A stretch of 64,000 bases of DNA from Defluviitaleaceae bacterium (GTDB taxonomy: Bacteria; Bacillota; Clostridia; Lachnospirales; WQUN01), in assembly GCA_009779835.1 (NCBI GenBank), contig WRBD01000006.1:26687-90686 (forward strand), in the 5' to 3' direction. Shown here in pieces: positions 51,247 through 61,841 of the stretch. The position numbers and the translations under genes are program-made. The stretch's first letter is position 1. Every line of letters begins with the position of its first letter. The notes under the pieces were generated by a model. That model ran no database searches. It saw nothing but the letters and a program-made list of their open reading frames with translations, and was not told where the DNA came from.

Positions 51247-51275
51247 TTGCAAATGCTTAACGCGTATGCTAAAAT
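51247..51275 (+). promoter_or_regulatory. Promoter for the carbohydrate uptake operon
   Basis: TTGCAA (51247-51252) and TAAAAT (51270-51275) lie 17 bases apart, with ATG 51331 about 50 bases on. No further strong promoter was seen inside the operon. Confidence 0.6.
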
Positions 51276-51330
51276 TCCAAGTACAATATTAGACTTATTG
51301 GAGAAAATTCCAAAAATGGGGGGGTAATAT

Positions 51331-54300
51331 ATGAGTGGCGGTTTTGCGGAACATAGAAGTAAAATTATATTTTTCATAGTGGTAGGTATTGCGATTGCCG
51401 CGTTTATTTTGGTTCGCGGCGACAACAGTGTACTTAGGTTTCGCGAAATTGAGCCGATGGATATTCCCATAGTGCACCAGGCAGGCAGTTACGCGGAATT
51501 TTTATTCTATCACAACGAGAACAGGACGCCGATTGGAACGGAGTCTATTGATGTGCCGATTTTCAACCCGACCGGCACAAGAAGAAATCCGGTTGAAATT
51601 GTAGGGCAACCTGTTGAAGAACCGCAATTTTTCGGATTTGATACGAATTATGAAATTGACGGAATCCGTGCGCTTCGCTCGGAAGAAGAGTCGCACGTAG
51701 AATTTACAGTAAATGTCCCTAAAGCGGGTTTGTATAATTTGAGCATAGAATATTTCCCGGTAAATGCACGTGGAATAGACATTACTCGTGAACTGCGAAT
51801 TAACGGCGAAGTTCCGTTTCGCGGAGCAGAGCTTATTACGCTACGCCGCGTGTGGGGTTCCGGAACGCCGGACGCTTCCGCAAGTTTAACAGAGTTCATG
51901 CCCGCAACTTCTTTGCGTCCCGCTTTTTATATTAGGCAGGATAATCAAGGCAATCAAATACGTCCTACCCAAGTGGAACTTCCGCGTTGGGAAAGGGCGT
52001 ATTTTTCTGACCGTTTAGGATTTTTCACAGACCCGTACCGCTTCTTCTTTGAAGAAGGAGAGAACACAATTTCGCTAATCGGCGTAAACGAGCCGCTTGC
52101 CATGAAAAGCTTGACGCTTGTTCCTGTTACAGTATTGCCGGCCTTCTCGGAATTTTTAACTGCAACCCCTTTGCGTGAAAACACAAGCGATTTTTCAACA
52201 ATTGTGCAGGGCGAATGGTCAACCGTTCGTTCTTCGCCAAGCCTTTTCCCGCTTTTCGATAACTCCAGCGGAATTACCAACCCGCCAAGCGTTGCGATTA
52301 TTACATTAAATATGATAGGCGGAACGCCGTGGCGCGTACCCGGGCAGTGGATTGAATGGGAAGTTGAAGTGCCTGCAGACGGGCTTTACAGAATTTCCAT
52401 GTCTGCACGGCAGAGCTACAACAGGGGTTTTGTTTCAAGCCGAACGCTTTCAATTAATGGCGAAGTTCCCTTTCAGGAAGTCTCAGAAATTCCGTTTCGG
52501 TTTAACAACAGCTGGGAATTAATCACCCTGCAAGACGACAAAGGAAATGATTTTCTGTTCCCGATGAATGCGGGAGTAAATACGATTCGTATGTATGTGA
52601 CATTGGGCGACTTGGGCGAAATTATCGACGCATTACTTGCAAGCATTAGCCGTTTAAATGCAATTTACCGCGAGATTTTGGTGCTTACCGGTCCGGAACC
52701 CGACGCGCTTCGCGATTACCGCATACACGTTCATCTTCCGCACGTAATGGACATGATATATGAAGAAACAGCGTTATTATACGGAATTTTGTATGAGCTT
52801 GAAGATTTTCTCGGTGAGCGCAACGAGCATACGGGCGTAATAACAAGGCTTATTCAAACTTTAGATTTATTTCACGCGCGACCGAACCGTATACCCATCC
52901 GACTTAAGCAGTTCCGTCAAGATATTTCAGCGTTTGCGAATTCCGCAAGGGAATTAACGGAAGGGCCGCTTGATATTGACTTTTTCGTGATAAGCGGAAC
53001 AGGCGCAAATTTACCTGCTGTAAGAGAAACATTTTTCACACGTGCTTCGCATGAAATTCGTTCGTTTGCCGCGAGTTTCACCCACGATTTTGATAGCATA
53101 GGCGATGTACACGAAGAAGGAGCGACGGTAATAGAAGTTTGGATTCCCACCGGACGCGACCAAGCATCGGCAATGAAAGCCATGATTGACGACACATTTA
53201 CGCCAGAAACAGGAATTCATGTAAACCTGCGGTTAGTGGCACATCAGGCGGTGCTTCCTGCCATTGTTGCGGGCATAGGTCCCGACATTGTTTTGAGTAT
53301 GCCGCTTAACGACCCGGTAAACTACGCTTTACGAAACGCAGTGATGGATTTATCTACGTTCCCCGGTTTCCACGAAGAAATTTTCGAGCGTTTTCATCCG
53401 AGCGCGTGGGTTCCGGTTCATCTTGAAGGCGGATATTTCGCAATGCCCGAAACGCAGACATTTAATCTGATGTTCTATCGTGGTGATATTTTGGACGAAT
53501 TGAACATGGAAGTTCCCGAAACATGGAGCGATATTTTGGCAATGATGCCGCTTTTACAGCGTAATAATATGGCAATCGGTGTACCGCCAATCGGAAACCC
53601 GATGGCACCGGATATCACGGGCTTCATGACACAGCTTTATCAGCGCGGCGGATTTTTGTATGTTCGTGACCATCCCGAGCTTGAGCCGCTTTCACGTGCA
53701 GACCTTGACAGCGAAGAAGCCATTGCAGCGTTTGAAGCATTTACGAGATTCTTCACGCACTTTGGTTCGCCGGAGTTTTTCGACCCGGCAAATCGTTTCC
53801 GTAGCGGTGAAATGCCGATTATCTTCGCGGATTTCACATTGTTTAATATGCTGAGTGTTTTCGCGCCGGAAATTTACGGGTTATGGAATTTCGCGCTTAT
53901 GCCCGGTTATTATCACCAAGAGCCGATGTATTTTGCGGGGCGAGATGATTATTATCATGTACACCATACCGTTCCTGCATGGGGAACAGCCGCAATGATG
54001 ATTGAAGCAAGCGAAATGCAAGACGAGTCATGGGAATTTTTAAAATGGTGGACATCTGCCGAAACGCAACTTCGTTTCGGTCGTGAAATGGAATCCATAA
54101 TGGGTGAAGCCGCACGTTTCCCAACCGCAAATATAGAAGCATTCCAAAGCTTGCCGTGGAATTCGTCTCAATTGCAAGTTCTTAACGAACAGCGCGATTG
54201 GGTGCTTGGTACACCCGAAGTTCCCGGCGGCTACTATGTAATGCGTCAATTAATAAACGTAATCCGCCGCGTTGTATCCGATAATTTGGACACACGCGAA

Positions 54301-54372
54301 ACACTTTTGGATGTTCAAATTGTAATTAATCGTGAGTTGATAAATAAACGCAGAGAGTTTGGCTTGGAATAA
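51331..54372 (+). CDS. Membrane-anchored solute-binding protein with two CBM-like modules
   Basis: The 1013-residue product is far longer than a usual family 1 binding protein (about 430). It has an N-terminal membrane anchor (about 11-29, no lipobox), two beta modules of CBM6/35 character (about 85-270 and 285-430; both contain a SINGEVPF or RINGEVPF strand, the second also PGQWIEWEVEVPADGLYRIS), a helical spacer (about 440-570) and an extracellular solute-binding domain (about 590-1010, with VIEVWIPTGRD, PDIVLSMP and WEFLKWWTSAETQLRFG). The modules would help hold a polysaccharide near the transporter. The ribosome site is the G-rich GGGGGGG just upstream of ATG 51331. Confidence 0.85.
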   Translation: MSGGFAEHRSKIIFFIVVGIAIAAFILVRGDNSVLRFREIEPMDIPIVHQAGSYAEFLFYHNENRTPIGTESIDVPIFNPTGTRRNPVEIVGQPVEEPQFFGFDTNYEIDGIRALRSEEESHVEFTVNVPKAGLYNLSIEYFPVNARGIDITRELRINGEVPFRGAELITLRRVWGSGTPDASASLTEFMPATSLRPAFYIRQDNQGNQIRPTQVELPRWERAYFSDRLGFFTDPYRFFFEEGENTISLIGVNEPLAMKSLTLVPVTVLPAFSEFLTATPLRENTSDFSTIVQGEWSTVRSSPSLFPLFDNSSGITNPPSVAIITLNMIGGTPWRVPGQWIEWEVEVPADGLYRISMSARQSYNRGFVSSRTLSINGEVPFQEVSEIPFRFNNSWELITLQDDKGNDFLFPMNAGVNTIRMYVTLGDLGEIIDALLASISRLNAIYREILVLTGPEPDALRDYRIHVHLPHVMDMIYEETALLYGILYELEDFLGERNEHTGVITRLIQTLDLFHARPNRIPIRLKQFRQDISAFANSARELTEGPLDIDFFVISGTGANLPAVRETFFTRASHEIRSFAASFTHDFDSIGDVHEEGATVIEVWIPTGRDQASAMKAMIDDTFTPETGIHVNLRLVAHQAVLPAIVAGIGPDIVLSMPLNDPVNYALRNAVMDLSTFPGFHEEIFERFHPSAWVPVHLEGGYFAMPETQTFNLMFYRGDILDELNMEVPETWSDILAMMPLLQRNNMAIGVPPIGNPMAPDITGFMTQLYQRGGFLYVRDHPELEPLSRADLDSEEAIAAFEAFTRFFTHFGSPEFFDPANRFRSGEMPIIFADFTLFNMLSVFAPEIYGLWNFALMPGYYHQEPMYFAGRDDYYHVHHTVPAWGTAAMMIEASEMQDESWEFLKWWTSAETQLRFGREMESIMGEAARFPTANIEAFQSLPWNSSQLQVLNEQRDWVLGTPEVPGGYYVMRQLINVIRRVVSDNLDTRETLLDVQIVINRELINKRREFGLE

Positions 54373-54416
54373 CGAAAACATTCTGCGAACAAAAATAGCA
54401 CGACAGGAGGCAAAAA

Positions 54417-55358
54417 ATGCAAACCACATCTTTCCAGCGATACCGCGCTAAAAAGAAAGCAATGAGGGCGCACACTTGGGCTGAAATGAAAAAGCACAAG
54501 ACGTTGTATCTTTTTATGCTTCCGTTTGTGTTGGTCTTTGCTACGTTTACACTCGCGCCTGTTATTATGTCGCTGGGGCTTAGTTTTACGTATTTTAACG
54601 TGCTTGAAGCACCAAGGTTTATCGGGTTTCAAAATTATTTGAATTTATTTCTTTCGGACGATATATTTTTAATTGCCCTAAGAAACACGTTAATTTTAGC
54701 GGTTATAACAGGGCCGGTGGGTTATATTTGCGCGTTTTTGTTTGCGTGGTTTATAAATGAGTTGCCGCGTTTTATTCGCGCATTTGTAACATTAGTTTTC
54801 TACGCGCCAACGATTGCGGGTGCGGCGTTTCTTGTGTGGGCAATTATTTTCATGGGTGACGCAAATGGATATTTAAATGCAATTTTAATTAACTTCGGAA
54901 TTATTAACGAGCCTAATCTTTGGCTAACAGATAAAGATTATATGATGCCCGTGATTATAGTTGTTGTTCTGTGGATGAGCCTTGGTGCGGGCTTTTTGGC
55001 GTTTATCGCGGGGCTTTCCACGATTGACGAAACATTGTATGAAGCGGGACTTGTGGACGGTGTAAAAAACCGTTGGCAAGAATTATGGTTTATTACATTG
55101 CCAAATATGCAGGGAATGCTTATGTTTGGCGCGGTTATGGCGATTATGGCAAGCTTTGCCGTTGGTGAAGTTACGCAAAACTTAGCGGGATTCCCTTCTA
55201 CGGATTATGAAGTCCATACAATTGTAAACCACTTAGTTGACTACGGTGCAATCCGTTTTGAAATGGGATACGCGTCCGCGATTGCAACAATTTTGTTCCT
55301 TACGATGATTTATACGAAAGTTTTAGTCGGAAAATTCATCAACAGTATAGGCAGGTAG
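54417..55358 (+). CDS. Sugar ABC transporter permease, MalF type (first pair)
   Basis: The 313-residue inner-membrane permease has six predicted helices and the EAA loop EAGLVDGVKNRWQELWFITLP that contacts the ATPase. The cytosolic N-terminus (about 30 residues) is basic. AGGAGG precedes ATG 54417. Paired with the next gene, 10 bases on. Confidence 0.93.
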   Translation: MQTTSFQRYRAKKKAMRAHTWAEMKKHKTLYLFMLPFVLVFATFTLAPVIMSLGLSFTYFNVLEAPRFIGFQNYLNLFLSDDIFLIALRNTLILAVITGPVGYICAFLFAWFINELPRFIRAFVTLVFYAPTIAGAAFLVWAIIFMGDANGYLNAILINFGIINEPNLWLTDKDYMMPVIIVVVLWMSLGAGFLAFIAGLSTIDETLYEAGLVDGVKNRWQELWFITLPNMQGMLMFGAVMAIMASFAVGEVTQNLAGFPSTDYEVHTIVNHLVDYGAIRFEMGYASAIATILFLTMIYTKVLVGKFINSIGR

Positions 55359-55368
55359 GAGGCGAAAA

Positions 55369-56286
55369 ATGGTTAAAGCCATCAGTCAAGGAAATGTTGC
55401 CGCAAGAAAACGCAATAAAAGTTCACGCGCTTTGCGTAAGCCTAACCGTTCTCTTGGCGGAGATATTTTTATATGGGTTATTCTTGCGTTCTTTGGTGCT
55501 TTCTTTGCGTTCCCTCTGGTGTTTGCCATAAACAACGCCTTCAAACCACTTGATGAAATTTTTATTGTTCCGCCGAATTTATGGGTTATTAACCCGACAA
55601 TGGGAAATTTACAGGACTTGTTTATCATTATGTCGCGTTCGTGGGTTACATTTACGCGCTATATTTTTAATACCATTTTTATAACCGCGGCGGGTACGGT
55701 CGGGCACTTGTTTGTTGCGTCACTTGGCGCGTATGCGGTTAGTAAATATGTTTTTCCCGGCAGTAAATTCTTTTTCGGATTGGTTATTACAACCTTGATG
55801 TTTAACGGGTATGTTATGCAAATTCCGAACTTTTTAATTCTTGCGCAATTGAACTGGATAGATACTTATTGGGCGGTTGTTATTCCCGCATTTGGAATGC
55901 CGCTTGGTTTCTTCTTACTGAAACAATTTATGGATACTGTGCCGATGTCGCTTATTGAATCCGCAAAAATAGACGGTGCGGGCGAATGGCTGATTTATTC
56001 GCGTATAGTAATGCCACTGGTGAAACCCGCTTTGCTTACCGCCATGATTTTCTCTGTGCAGGCGTTGTGGAACAACCCGCAGTCACTTCTTATTTATACG
56101 GAACAACTTAAAACCCTGCCGCTTGCAATCACGCAAATTATCGGAAGCCCCCACTCGCCGAACGTTGCACGGGCGGGTGTAAACGCGGCGGGCATTCTTA
56201 TAATGATGCTTGTGCCGATTACATTATTTGTTTTTGCGCAAAGTAATATATTAAAAACCATGGCAAGTTCCGGGATTAAGGAGTGA
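55369..56286 (+). CDS. Sugar ABC transporter permease, MalG type (first pair)
   Basis: The 305-residue permease has six predicted helices and the EAA loop as ESAKIDGAGEWLIYSRIVMP. It has the MalG-like length and ending (SNILKTMASSGIKE). TAGGAGG precedes ATG 55369. Its partner is the MalF-type gene upstream. The cluster encodes no ATPase, so a shared MsmX-like subunit elsewhere probably powers it. Confidence 0.93.
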   Translation: MVKAISQGNVAARKRNKSSRALRKPNRSLGGDIFIWVILAFFGAFFAFPLVFAINNAFKPLDEIFIVPPNLWVINPTMGNLQDLFIIMSRSWVTFTRYIFNTIFITAAGTVGHLFVASLGAYAVSKYVFPGSKFFFGLVITTLMFNGYVMQIPNFLILAQLNWIDTYWAVVIPAFGMPLGFFLLKQFMDTVPMSLIESAKIDGAGEWLIYSRIVMPLVKPALLTAMIFSVQALWNNPQSLLIYTEQLKTLPLAITQIIGSPHSPNVARAGVNAAGILIMMLVPITLFVFAQSNILKTMASSGIKE

Positions 56287-56290
56287 TGGT

Positions 56291-57883
56291 ATGGTAAAAA
56301 AATTTTTATGCGCGTTTTTGGTTGCCGTGATTTTTATCGGAAGTTTTCCCGTGATGGAAATTTCCGCGACAGGTCCCACAAACTACACATACACCTACAA
56401 CGAGTGGAATAATCCTATTCCTTCGCCCGATGCTTATCGCGTTAGCGCATATATTTTGGGGCAACATTTGTATTATAACGGCGAAAGCATTGGACAGTGG
56501 CGTTCACCGCAGGACTTGCACGTTTGGCAAGGCTACGTGGATAATATTTGGCGTAATCTTTTATATGTAGTGGATTCGGGAAATAACCGAATTGTTATTT
56601 TGGAATTTTACGGCGAAAACAATTCCGAGTATAGTGTTTTTAATATCATTGACCACGTAATTATGCCGGACGGTGAACCAAGTAGATTTAATGCCCCTCA
56701 TGGAATTTATATTTCCGATTGGGCGTTTAACCGTGGTCAAATTTGGCTCGCCGACACGAACAATCAGCGTGTTTTGCACGTTGATGAAAATTGGAATGTA
56801 CTTACGGAAATTCGTCACCCCGGAAATTATCGCCGTTGTCCCGATTCGGACGGCGTTGTTTTTATATTTGACCCGGGCGAAGGTCCCAGCCTTTTGGACG
56901 CAAACAGTGATTTTCTTCCAAGCAAAGTTGCCGTTGATTTTTCCGGACGGATTTTTGTGCAAACGCGCCATGTAAACCGTGGCCTTATGGAGTTTGACCG
57001 TTATGGCGTTTTCGCAGGGTACATGGGTGCGCCACCTGTTGATGTGAGTATAATTGACCAGTTTTGGCGTTTTATTGCCACGCAGGAGCAACGCGAGCGT
57101 ATGATTTTAAATGTTCCCGTTGAGTATAACAATGTGACAATCGACCACGAAGGTTTCCTTTTTGTAACAACATCAAGTGTAGGTGTTGAACCCGTTGCAA
57201 GGCTTAACGCAATGGGTGAGGACGTTATGATTCGTAACGGCTTTGAAGACCCAATCGGTGATTTGTGGATTGGAATAGGTGCAGACCGTTCCGGACCTAG
57301 CGAATTCATTGATGTTACTACATTGTCTAACGGCACGTTTATAACATTTGACCGAAATCGCGGGCGGCTTTTTGCATATGACACGCAAGGGCAGTTGCTT
57401 TACGTATGGGCCGGACCGGGTAATCGGGAAGGATTTTTTACGTCCCCAACCGCGGTTGAAAGCATGGGGCATACATTGTTCGCGCTTGATGGCGGAAGAG
57501 GCGATAACTTGTCTGCGTTAACGCGATTCGACCTAACGGAATACGGCACGTTAATCAATGACGCGCTGGATATGTATCATCGAGGGTTGTATGAAGAAAG
57601 CTACGATATTTGGAACGAAGTTTTGCGTATGAACGGTAATTTCGGGCTTGCGTATATCGGTATTGCGCGCGCGCTTCTTCGTCAAGGCGATTATTTGCAA
57701 GCCATGCATTATTTTAGATTGCAAAACGACTCCAGAAATTACGGACGCGCCTTTGGTTTTTACCGCAGAATTTGGATGGAGCAACATTTTTGGATGTTTG
57801 CACTGGGGCTTGGTATTTTAATGGTTGTACCGCCTGTGGTTAAAAAAGTGAGAAAAGTGCGAAGGGAGATTATGGAGTCATGA
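56291..57883 (+). CDS. Secreted/membrane protein with NHL-type propeller and TPR
   Basis: The 530-residue product has a signal peptide (1-27), an NHL-like beta-propeller region (about 65-425, with LYVVDSGNNRIVIL, GQIWLADTNNQRVLHVDEN and GRLFAYDTQGQLLYVW), a TPR part (about 430-490, LDMYHRGLYEESYDIWNEVL and NFGLAYIGIARALLRQGDY) and a C-terminal membrane helix (about 505-522). So the propeller and TPR face outward and the tail is basic inside. In this setting it may act as a scaffold of the uptake machine; the role is inferred. It overlaps the Yip1 gene by 4 bases (ATGA). Confidence 0.82.
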   Translation: MVKKFLCAFLVAVIFIGSFPVMEISATGPTNYTYTYNEWNNPIPSPDAYRVSAYILGQHLYYNGESIGQWRSPQDLHVWQGYVDNIWRNLLYVVDSGNNRIVILEFYGENNSEYSVFNIIDHVIMPDGEPSRFNAPHGIYISDWAFNRGQIWLADTNNQRVLHVDENWNVLTEIRHPGNYRRCPDSDGVVFIFDPGEGPSLLDANSDFLPSKVAVDFSGRIFVQTRHVNRGLMEFDRYGVFAGYMGAPPVDVSIIDQFWRFIATQEQRERMILNVPVEYNNVTIDHEGFLFVTTSSVGVEPVARLNAMGEDVMIRNGFEDPIGDLWIGIGADRSGPSEFIDVTTLSNGTFITFDRNRGRLFAYDTQGQLLYVWAGPGNREGFFTSPTAVESMGHTLFALDGGRGDNLSALTRFDLTEYGTLINDALDMYHRGLYEESYDIWNEVLRMNGNFGLAYIGIARALLRQGDYLQAMHYFRLQNDSRNYGRAFGFYRRIWMEQHFWMFALGLGILMVVPPVVKKVRKVRREIMES

Positions 57884-58551
57884 CCGCTATAAAAAATCGT
57901 GTTACAAGCGAAGGCTTCAAGCATTATTTGAAATCCCTTAAGTTTTCCCTTTACACAATGCGCAGACCGCTCGACGGCTTTTGGGATTTAATCCACGAAA
58001 AACGCGGCAGTATGGCGGCGGCGCATACCATTGTGGTTTTATATGTTCTTGTGCAAATTATTTATCTTACGCAAACTAATTTTACGTTTATTAATATTCA
58101 AATGGAAACATTCAGCTCGTTTTATGTTGTTCTTAACATAGTGGGGCCGTTACTTTTGTTTTCTCTTGCGAATTGGTGTTTAACCACTTTGTTTGACGGC
58201 AAAGGGCGCATTTCAGATATTTATATGGGATATGCTTATGCGATGGTTCCGCAGTTAATTATCCGCATCATAATTACACCGCTTACACACATTGTCACCT
58301 TTGATGAAATAATGATTTTGGTATTGCTTTGGTATATCGGCGAATATTGGTTTTATCTTTTGATAATATGCGCCATGAAACAAATTCACGATTACACTTT
58401 CGGCAAGGCGGTTATTACAACACTTTTGAGCCTTGCGGCAATGGGAATTATGGTTTTCATCTTCCTGATGTTTTTTGCGGTTGTAAGTGACGGGATTGCA
58501 TATTTCTATTCTCTCGGGCAAGAAGCGTTATTTAGAATCAGACGAGGTTGA
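57880..58551 (+). CDS. Yip1 family membrane protein
   Basis: The 223-residue product has about five membrane helices and the Yip1-like layout (FWDLIHEKRGSMAAAHTIVV at the start, FDGKGRISDIYMGYAYAMVP in the middle, the latter a conserved short motif). Bacterial Yip1 proteins are of unknown role; here the coupled start with the NHL/TPR gene points to a joint membrane complex with it. Confidence 0.8.
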   Translation: MTAIKNRVTSEGFKHYLKSLKFSLYTMRRPLDGFWDLIHEKRGSMAAAHTIVVLYVLVQIIYLTQTNFTFINIQMETFSSFYVVLNIVGPLLLFSLANWCLTTLFDGKGRISDIYMGYAYAMVPQLIIRIIITPLTHIVTFDEIMILVLLWYIGEYWFYLLIICAMKQIHDYTFGKAVITTLLSLAAMGIMVFIFLMFFAVVSDGIAYFYSLGQEALFRIRRG

Positions 58552-58560
58552 GGTGGTTCC

Positions 58561-61500
58561 ATGAAACGAATTTTATCACTTGCGGCGATTTTTGCTTTGC
58601 TTTTAATTATTCCCGGTTGCGCCACGCGTGAAAGGGTAGGGGGGTTTACACCCGACAGTATCTTTGGCGACGGTGGAGACGAGGGCGATGCTCGAATTTC
58701 CAACGATGAACTTGAGTTGGTTTTCTTGGCGGAAACTGCCGAGGTTATTTTGTATGAATTAGACAACGGGGTACGCACAGGTAATATGTGGTATTCAACA
58801 CCACCGGGCATTGTCGAAGACCCCCGCACTACTGCGATTGAACGATTCTTGTCGCAAAGTTTATTTGCGATTGAATTTGAAAGCAGAACGGGTTCAGACC
58901 AACGCTTCGACGCGTACAGGTTTTCTGTGCGGAATGGCACGTATGAACATGAAATAATCGACAACGAGGTATTGGAGCTTCGTTTTACTGTCGGAGATGT
59001 TCCCAAAACATTTATTGTTCCGCGAGCAATCGACGCGGAAAGATTTAATTATTTTATCGGGAAAATGGAACGTTTTAACCAAAGAGAAGTACAAAACGAG
59101 TTTAGGGCAGACGAAATCGGCGGTGTAGATGTTTTTATGCTTCGACCGGATGTTCCGGATTTCCGGCTTGAAATTGTACAGGAAAATTTACGCAACGCGG
59201 GATACACATATGAAGATTGGGTTTCGGACATGGCGAGGTTTAATATTGAAACAGAGATTCAAACAGCCGCGTTTAATTTTATTATGCGTTTTGAACTTGT
59301 CCGTAATAATATGCTGGTAACTGTTCCTCTCAGAGAAATAACATATGTAAATGATTTCATGCCTACGCAACTTACGATTATGCCGTATTTCGGCGCGGCA
59401 AGTGCGGAAGACGACGGATATTTATTTGTCCCCGATGGCTCGGGTTCGTTGCTATATTTTGATACGGCGCGGCACACACAGGGTCGTTTTCACAGCAATA
59501 TTTACGGACGCGACGAAGCGATTGTTCCCCCGCACATTCTTCATGATAACCGTTCGGCGTTTCCTGTTTTCGGAGTTTATAGAAACGGCGCGACATTTGC
59601 CGCAATTATCGAAGAGGGTTCGGCGTATGCTTCGGTTCGCGCGGAGGTCGCGGGAATGCTAGCACCTTACAGCCGCGTGCATCCGCTTTTCCGTTTGCTT
59701 CACGGAACGCCGCTGGATGTTCAAGGACGCACAAACGATTCAATGGTCATGCATGAATGGGATTTGCCCGACGAAGATATTGTGATTCGATATGTAATTA
59801 CGCGCGGCGACGGTTATGTAGGAATGGCACACGCGTATCGCGAATTTTTACAAGAGCGTTATCCGCAACTTCGCGAAAGGGTAAATAAGCCTGTTACTGC
59901 AATGGTTGAAGTTTTAGGAGCGGCATTAACGCCACAACATATTTTGGGTTTCCCTGTAGACCGTCCGTTTCCGCTTACATCTTACGCCCAGGCGGCGGAT
60001 ATGATGGAAACCATGCACAGTAACGGCTGGCGCAATGTTCATATAAAAATGCGCGGCGCGCACAATGATTCAATTGACCATATCGTGCCTACAAGCTTGG
60101 ATATAATCTCGCAACTTGGCGGCAGACGTGGTTTTAATAATATGGTGAATGCCGCGAATGAACGTGATTATACATTTTATCTTGAAGGCGATTTTATGTT
60201 TATGCGCGGCACAAAAATGTTCGACGGATTCAGCAGAATCCGCGACGCAGCGCGGCAATCCAACAGAGAAGTTGTTGAACACGCGGGTTTCAGCGCGGTA
60301 TATTTCGGGCAACTTGGAACGGCTGCGATTATGGCAGACCCTATTATTTTGGCACGTCCGGAATTTACAATTCGCACGGCGCGTAATTTTGTAAACGAAG
60401 CCAACAGGCACGGCGTGAATAATATTGCGTTTAGAAGCATGGCAAGCGCGCTTGCGGGAGATTTTAACGAAGACAGACACGTTACGCGTGAAGCGTCAAT
60501 GGATATGCGGGCGGATTTGCTTGAAGAATTAAAAGAAAACGAAACGAGAATTTGGCTTAATTATGGATTTTCATACGGCGTACCTTACGCGGACATTATC
60601 ACTGGAATGCCGCTCACAGACCAAGATTTCGGCATAACAGACACAGCGGTTCCGTTTTATCAAATTGCGTTGCATGGGCTTGTGCCGTTTGCGGGTAGAC
60701 CGATTAACCTTGCGGAAGACTTTTCAAACCATCACTTAAAATCAATCGAATCAGGCGCGTCGCTTTTCTTCAACTTTATGAATGTACCGACGGCAGATTT
60801 GCTTGTTACGCGTTACCGCAGATATTTTGCGAATGAATTCGGGCGTTGGTTTGAAACAGCTAATAGGCTCTACAACGACCATGCGCAAAACTTAGGGCAT
60901 TTGTATAATCAGCTTATCGTTGACCACCAAATTCTAAACGCACCGCAGGGCGGTGTTACTGTCACGATTTATGAAGACGGCACACATGTTTTTGTCAACA
61001 CAACAATGTCCGATTTTTCGATAGGTAATTTTGTAATTGAACCGCGTTCATATAGGGTTTTTAACTCCTTTGACGGCGAAATAGTTGCAACAACAGTTGA
61101 ATCAACTCCCGCGCCGGAGCCGGAGCAAACCCGAACAGTTGAAGTCGGCGACAATCTGCAATTTGGCGGTTACGACTGGCTGGTGTTGAACGTAGCAAAT
61201 GATCTCGCTTTAATCATAACACAAGATATAATTGCCCTCCAGCATTATCACGACCAACCAACGGACGTAACATGGGAAACATCGGATATCCGGCGGTATT
61301 TGAACGAGGAATTTTACTACAGTTTTTCAGATGAAGAGCGTGAGCGAATCATTGAGACATATTTAATAAACCACGAAAACCCTTGGTATGAAACACCCGG
61401 CGGAAATGATACTGCCGATAATATATTTCTGTTGAACTTACAGGAAGCAGTGAAATATTTTGGAGACAGCGGTATGTTGCAGAACAGACCGGACGTTACA

Positions 61501-61800
61501 CTAAGCGATGTCGGAAGAACCGGATACTACAATGATTACGCAGACAGCGAATGGTTGGAAACTGACCCGCTTATTTGGTGGATATTCGACAGTTATAACG
61601 ATAACCGAAGGGCGCGGTATGATGATTCATATGAATGGTGGTGGCTACGTTCACCCGGTTGGGAGAGTACATCTGCCGCCAATGTTTACCCCGAAGGGTT
61701 TATTTTTGTATCGGGTGGTTTTGTAGATGTCAGTTGGCCTTATGGCGGTGTACGTCCTGCATTATGGTTAAATTATGGGCAACTTAGCAGTACGCACTAA
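58561..61800 (+). CDS. Large lipoprotein: DUF5696-like with C-terminal DUF6273-like domain
   Basis: The 1079-residue product has a lipoprotein signal (lipobox LLLIIPGC, lipid Cys about residue 20). The part up to about 845 resembles DUF5696 proteins that occur next to sugar ABC transporters, with VFGVYRNGATFAAIIEEGSA, a probable TIM-barrel-like core (residues about 430-720) and the final VFNSFDGEIVATTVEST. After a Pro/Glu linker (about 845-857) a DUF6273-like domain follows (about 858-1075: GGYDWLVLN, WETSDIRRYLNEEF, WWWLRSPGW, GGVRPALWLN). The sequence does not tell whether it is an enzyme. GAGGTGG precedes ATG 58561. The family names are recognised by pattern and have not been searched. Confidence 0.75.
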   Translation: MKRILSLAAIFALLLIIPGCATRERVGGFTPDSIFGDGGDEGDARISNDELELVFLAETAEVILYELDNGVRTGNMWYSTPPGIVEDPRTTAIERFLSQSLFAIEFESRTGSDQRFDAYRFSVRNGTYEHEIIDNEVLELRFTVGDVPKTFIVPRAIDAERFNYFIGKMERFNQREVQNEFRADEIGGVDVFMLRPDVPDFRLEIVQENLRNAGYTYEDWVSDMARFNIETEIQTAAFNFIMRFELVRNNMLVTVPLREITYVNDFMPTQLTIMPYFGAASAEDDGYLFVPDGSGSLLYFDTARHTQGRFHSNIYGRDEAIVPPHILHDNRSAFPVFGVYRNGATFAAIIEEGSAYASVRAEVAGMLAPYSRVHPLFRLLHGTPLDVQGRTNDSMVMHEWDLPDEDIVIRYVITRGDGYVGMAHAYREFLQERYPQLRERVNKPVTAMVEVLGAALTPQHILGFPVDRPFPLTSYAQAADMMETMHSNGWRNVHIKMRGAHNDSIDHIVPTSLDIISQLGGRRGFNNMVNAANERDYTFYLEGDFMFMRGTKMFDGFSRIRDAARQSNREVVEHAGFSAVYFGQLGTAAIMADPIILARPEFTIRTARNFVNEANRHGVNNIAFRSMASALAGDFNEDRHVTREASMDMRADLLEELKENETRIWLNYGFSYGVPYADIITGMPLTDQDFGITDTAVPFYQIALHGLVPFAGRPINLAEDFSNHHLKSIESGASLFFNFMNVPTADLLVTRYRRYFANEFGRWFETANRLYNDHAQNLGHLYNQLIVDHQILNAPQGGVTVTIYEDGTHVFVNTTMSDFSIGNFVIEPRSYRVFNSFDGEIVATTVESTPAPEPEQTRTVEVGDNLQFGGYDWLVLNVANDLALIITQDIIALQHYHDQPTDVTWETSDIRRYLNEEFYYSFSDEERERIIETYLINHENPWYETPGGNDTADNIFLLNLQEAVKYFGDSGMLQNRPDVTLSDVGRTGYYNDYADSEWLETDPLIWWIFDSYNDNRRARYDDSYEWWWLRSPGWESTSAANVYPEGFIFVSGGFVDVSWPYGGVRPALWLNYGQLSSTH

Positions 61801-61841
61801 TATATTTGCGGAGGGCATGAATTCAGAAGGGAGATAGAGAA

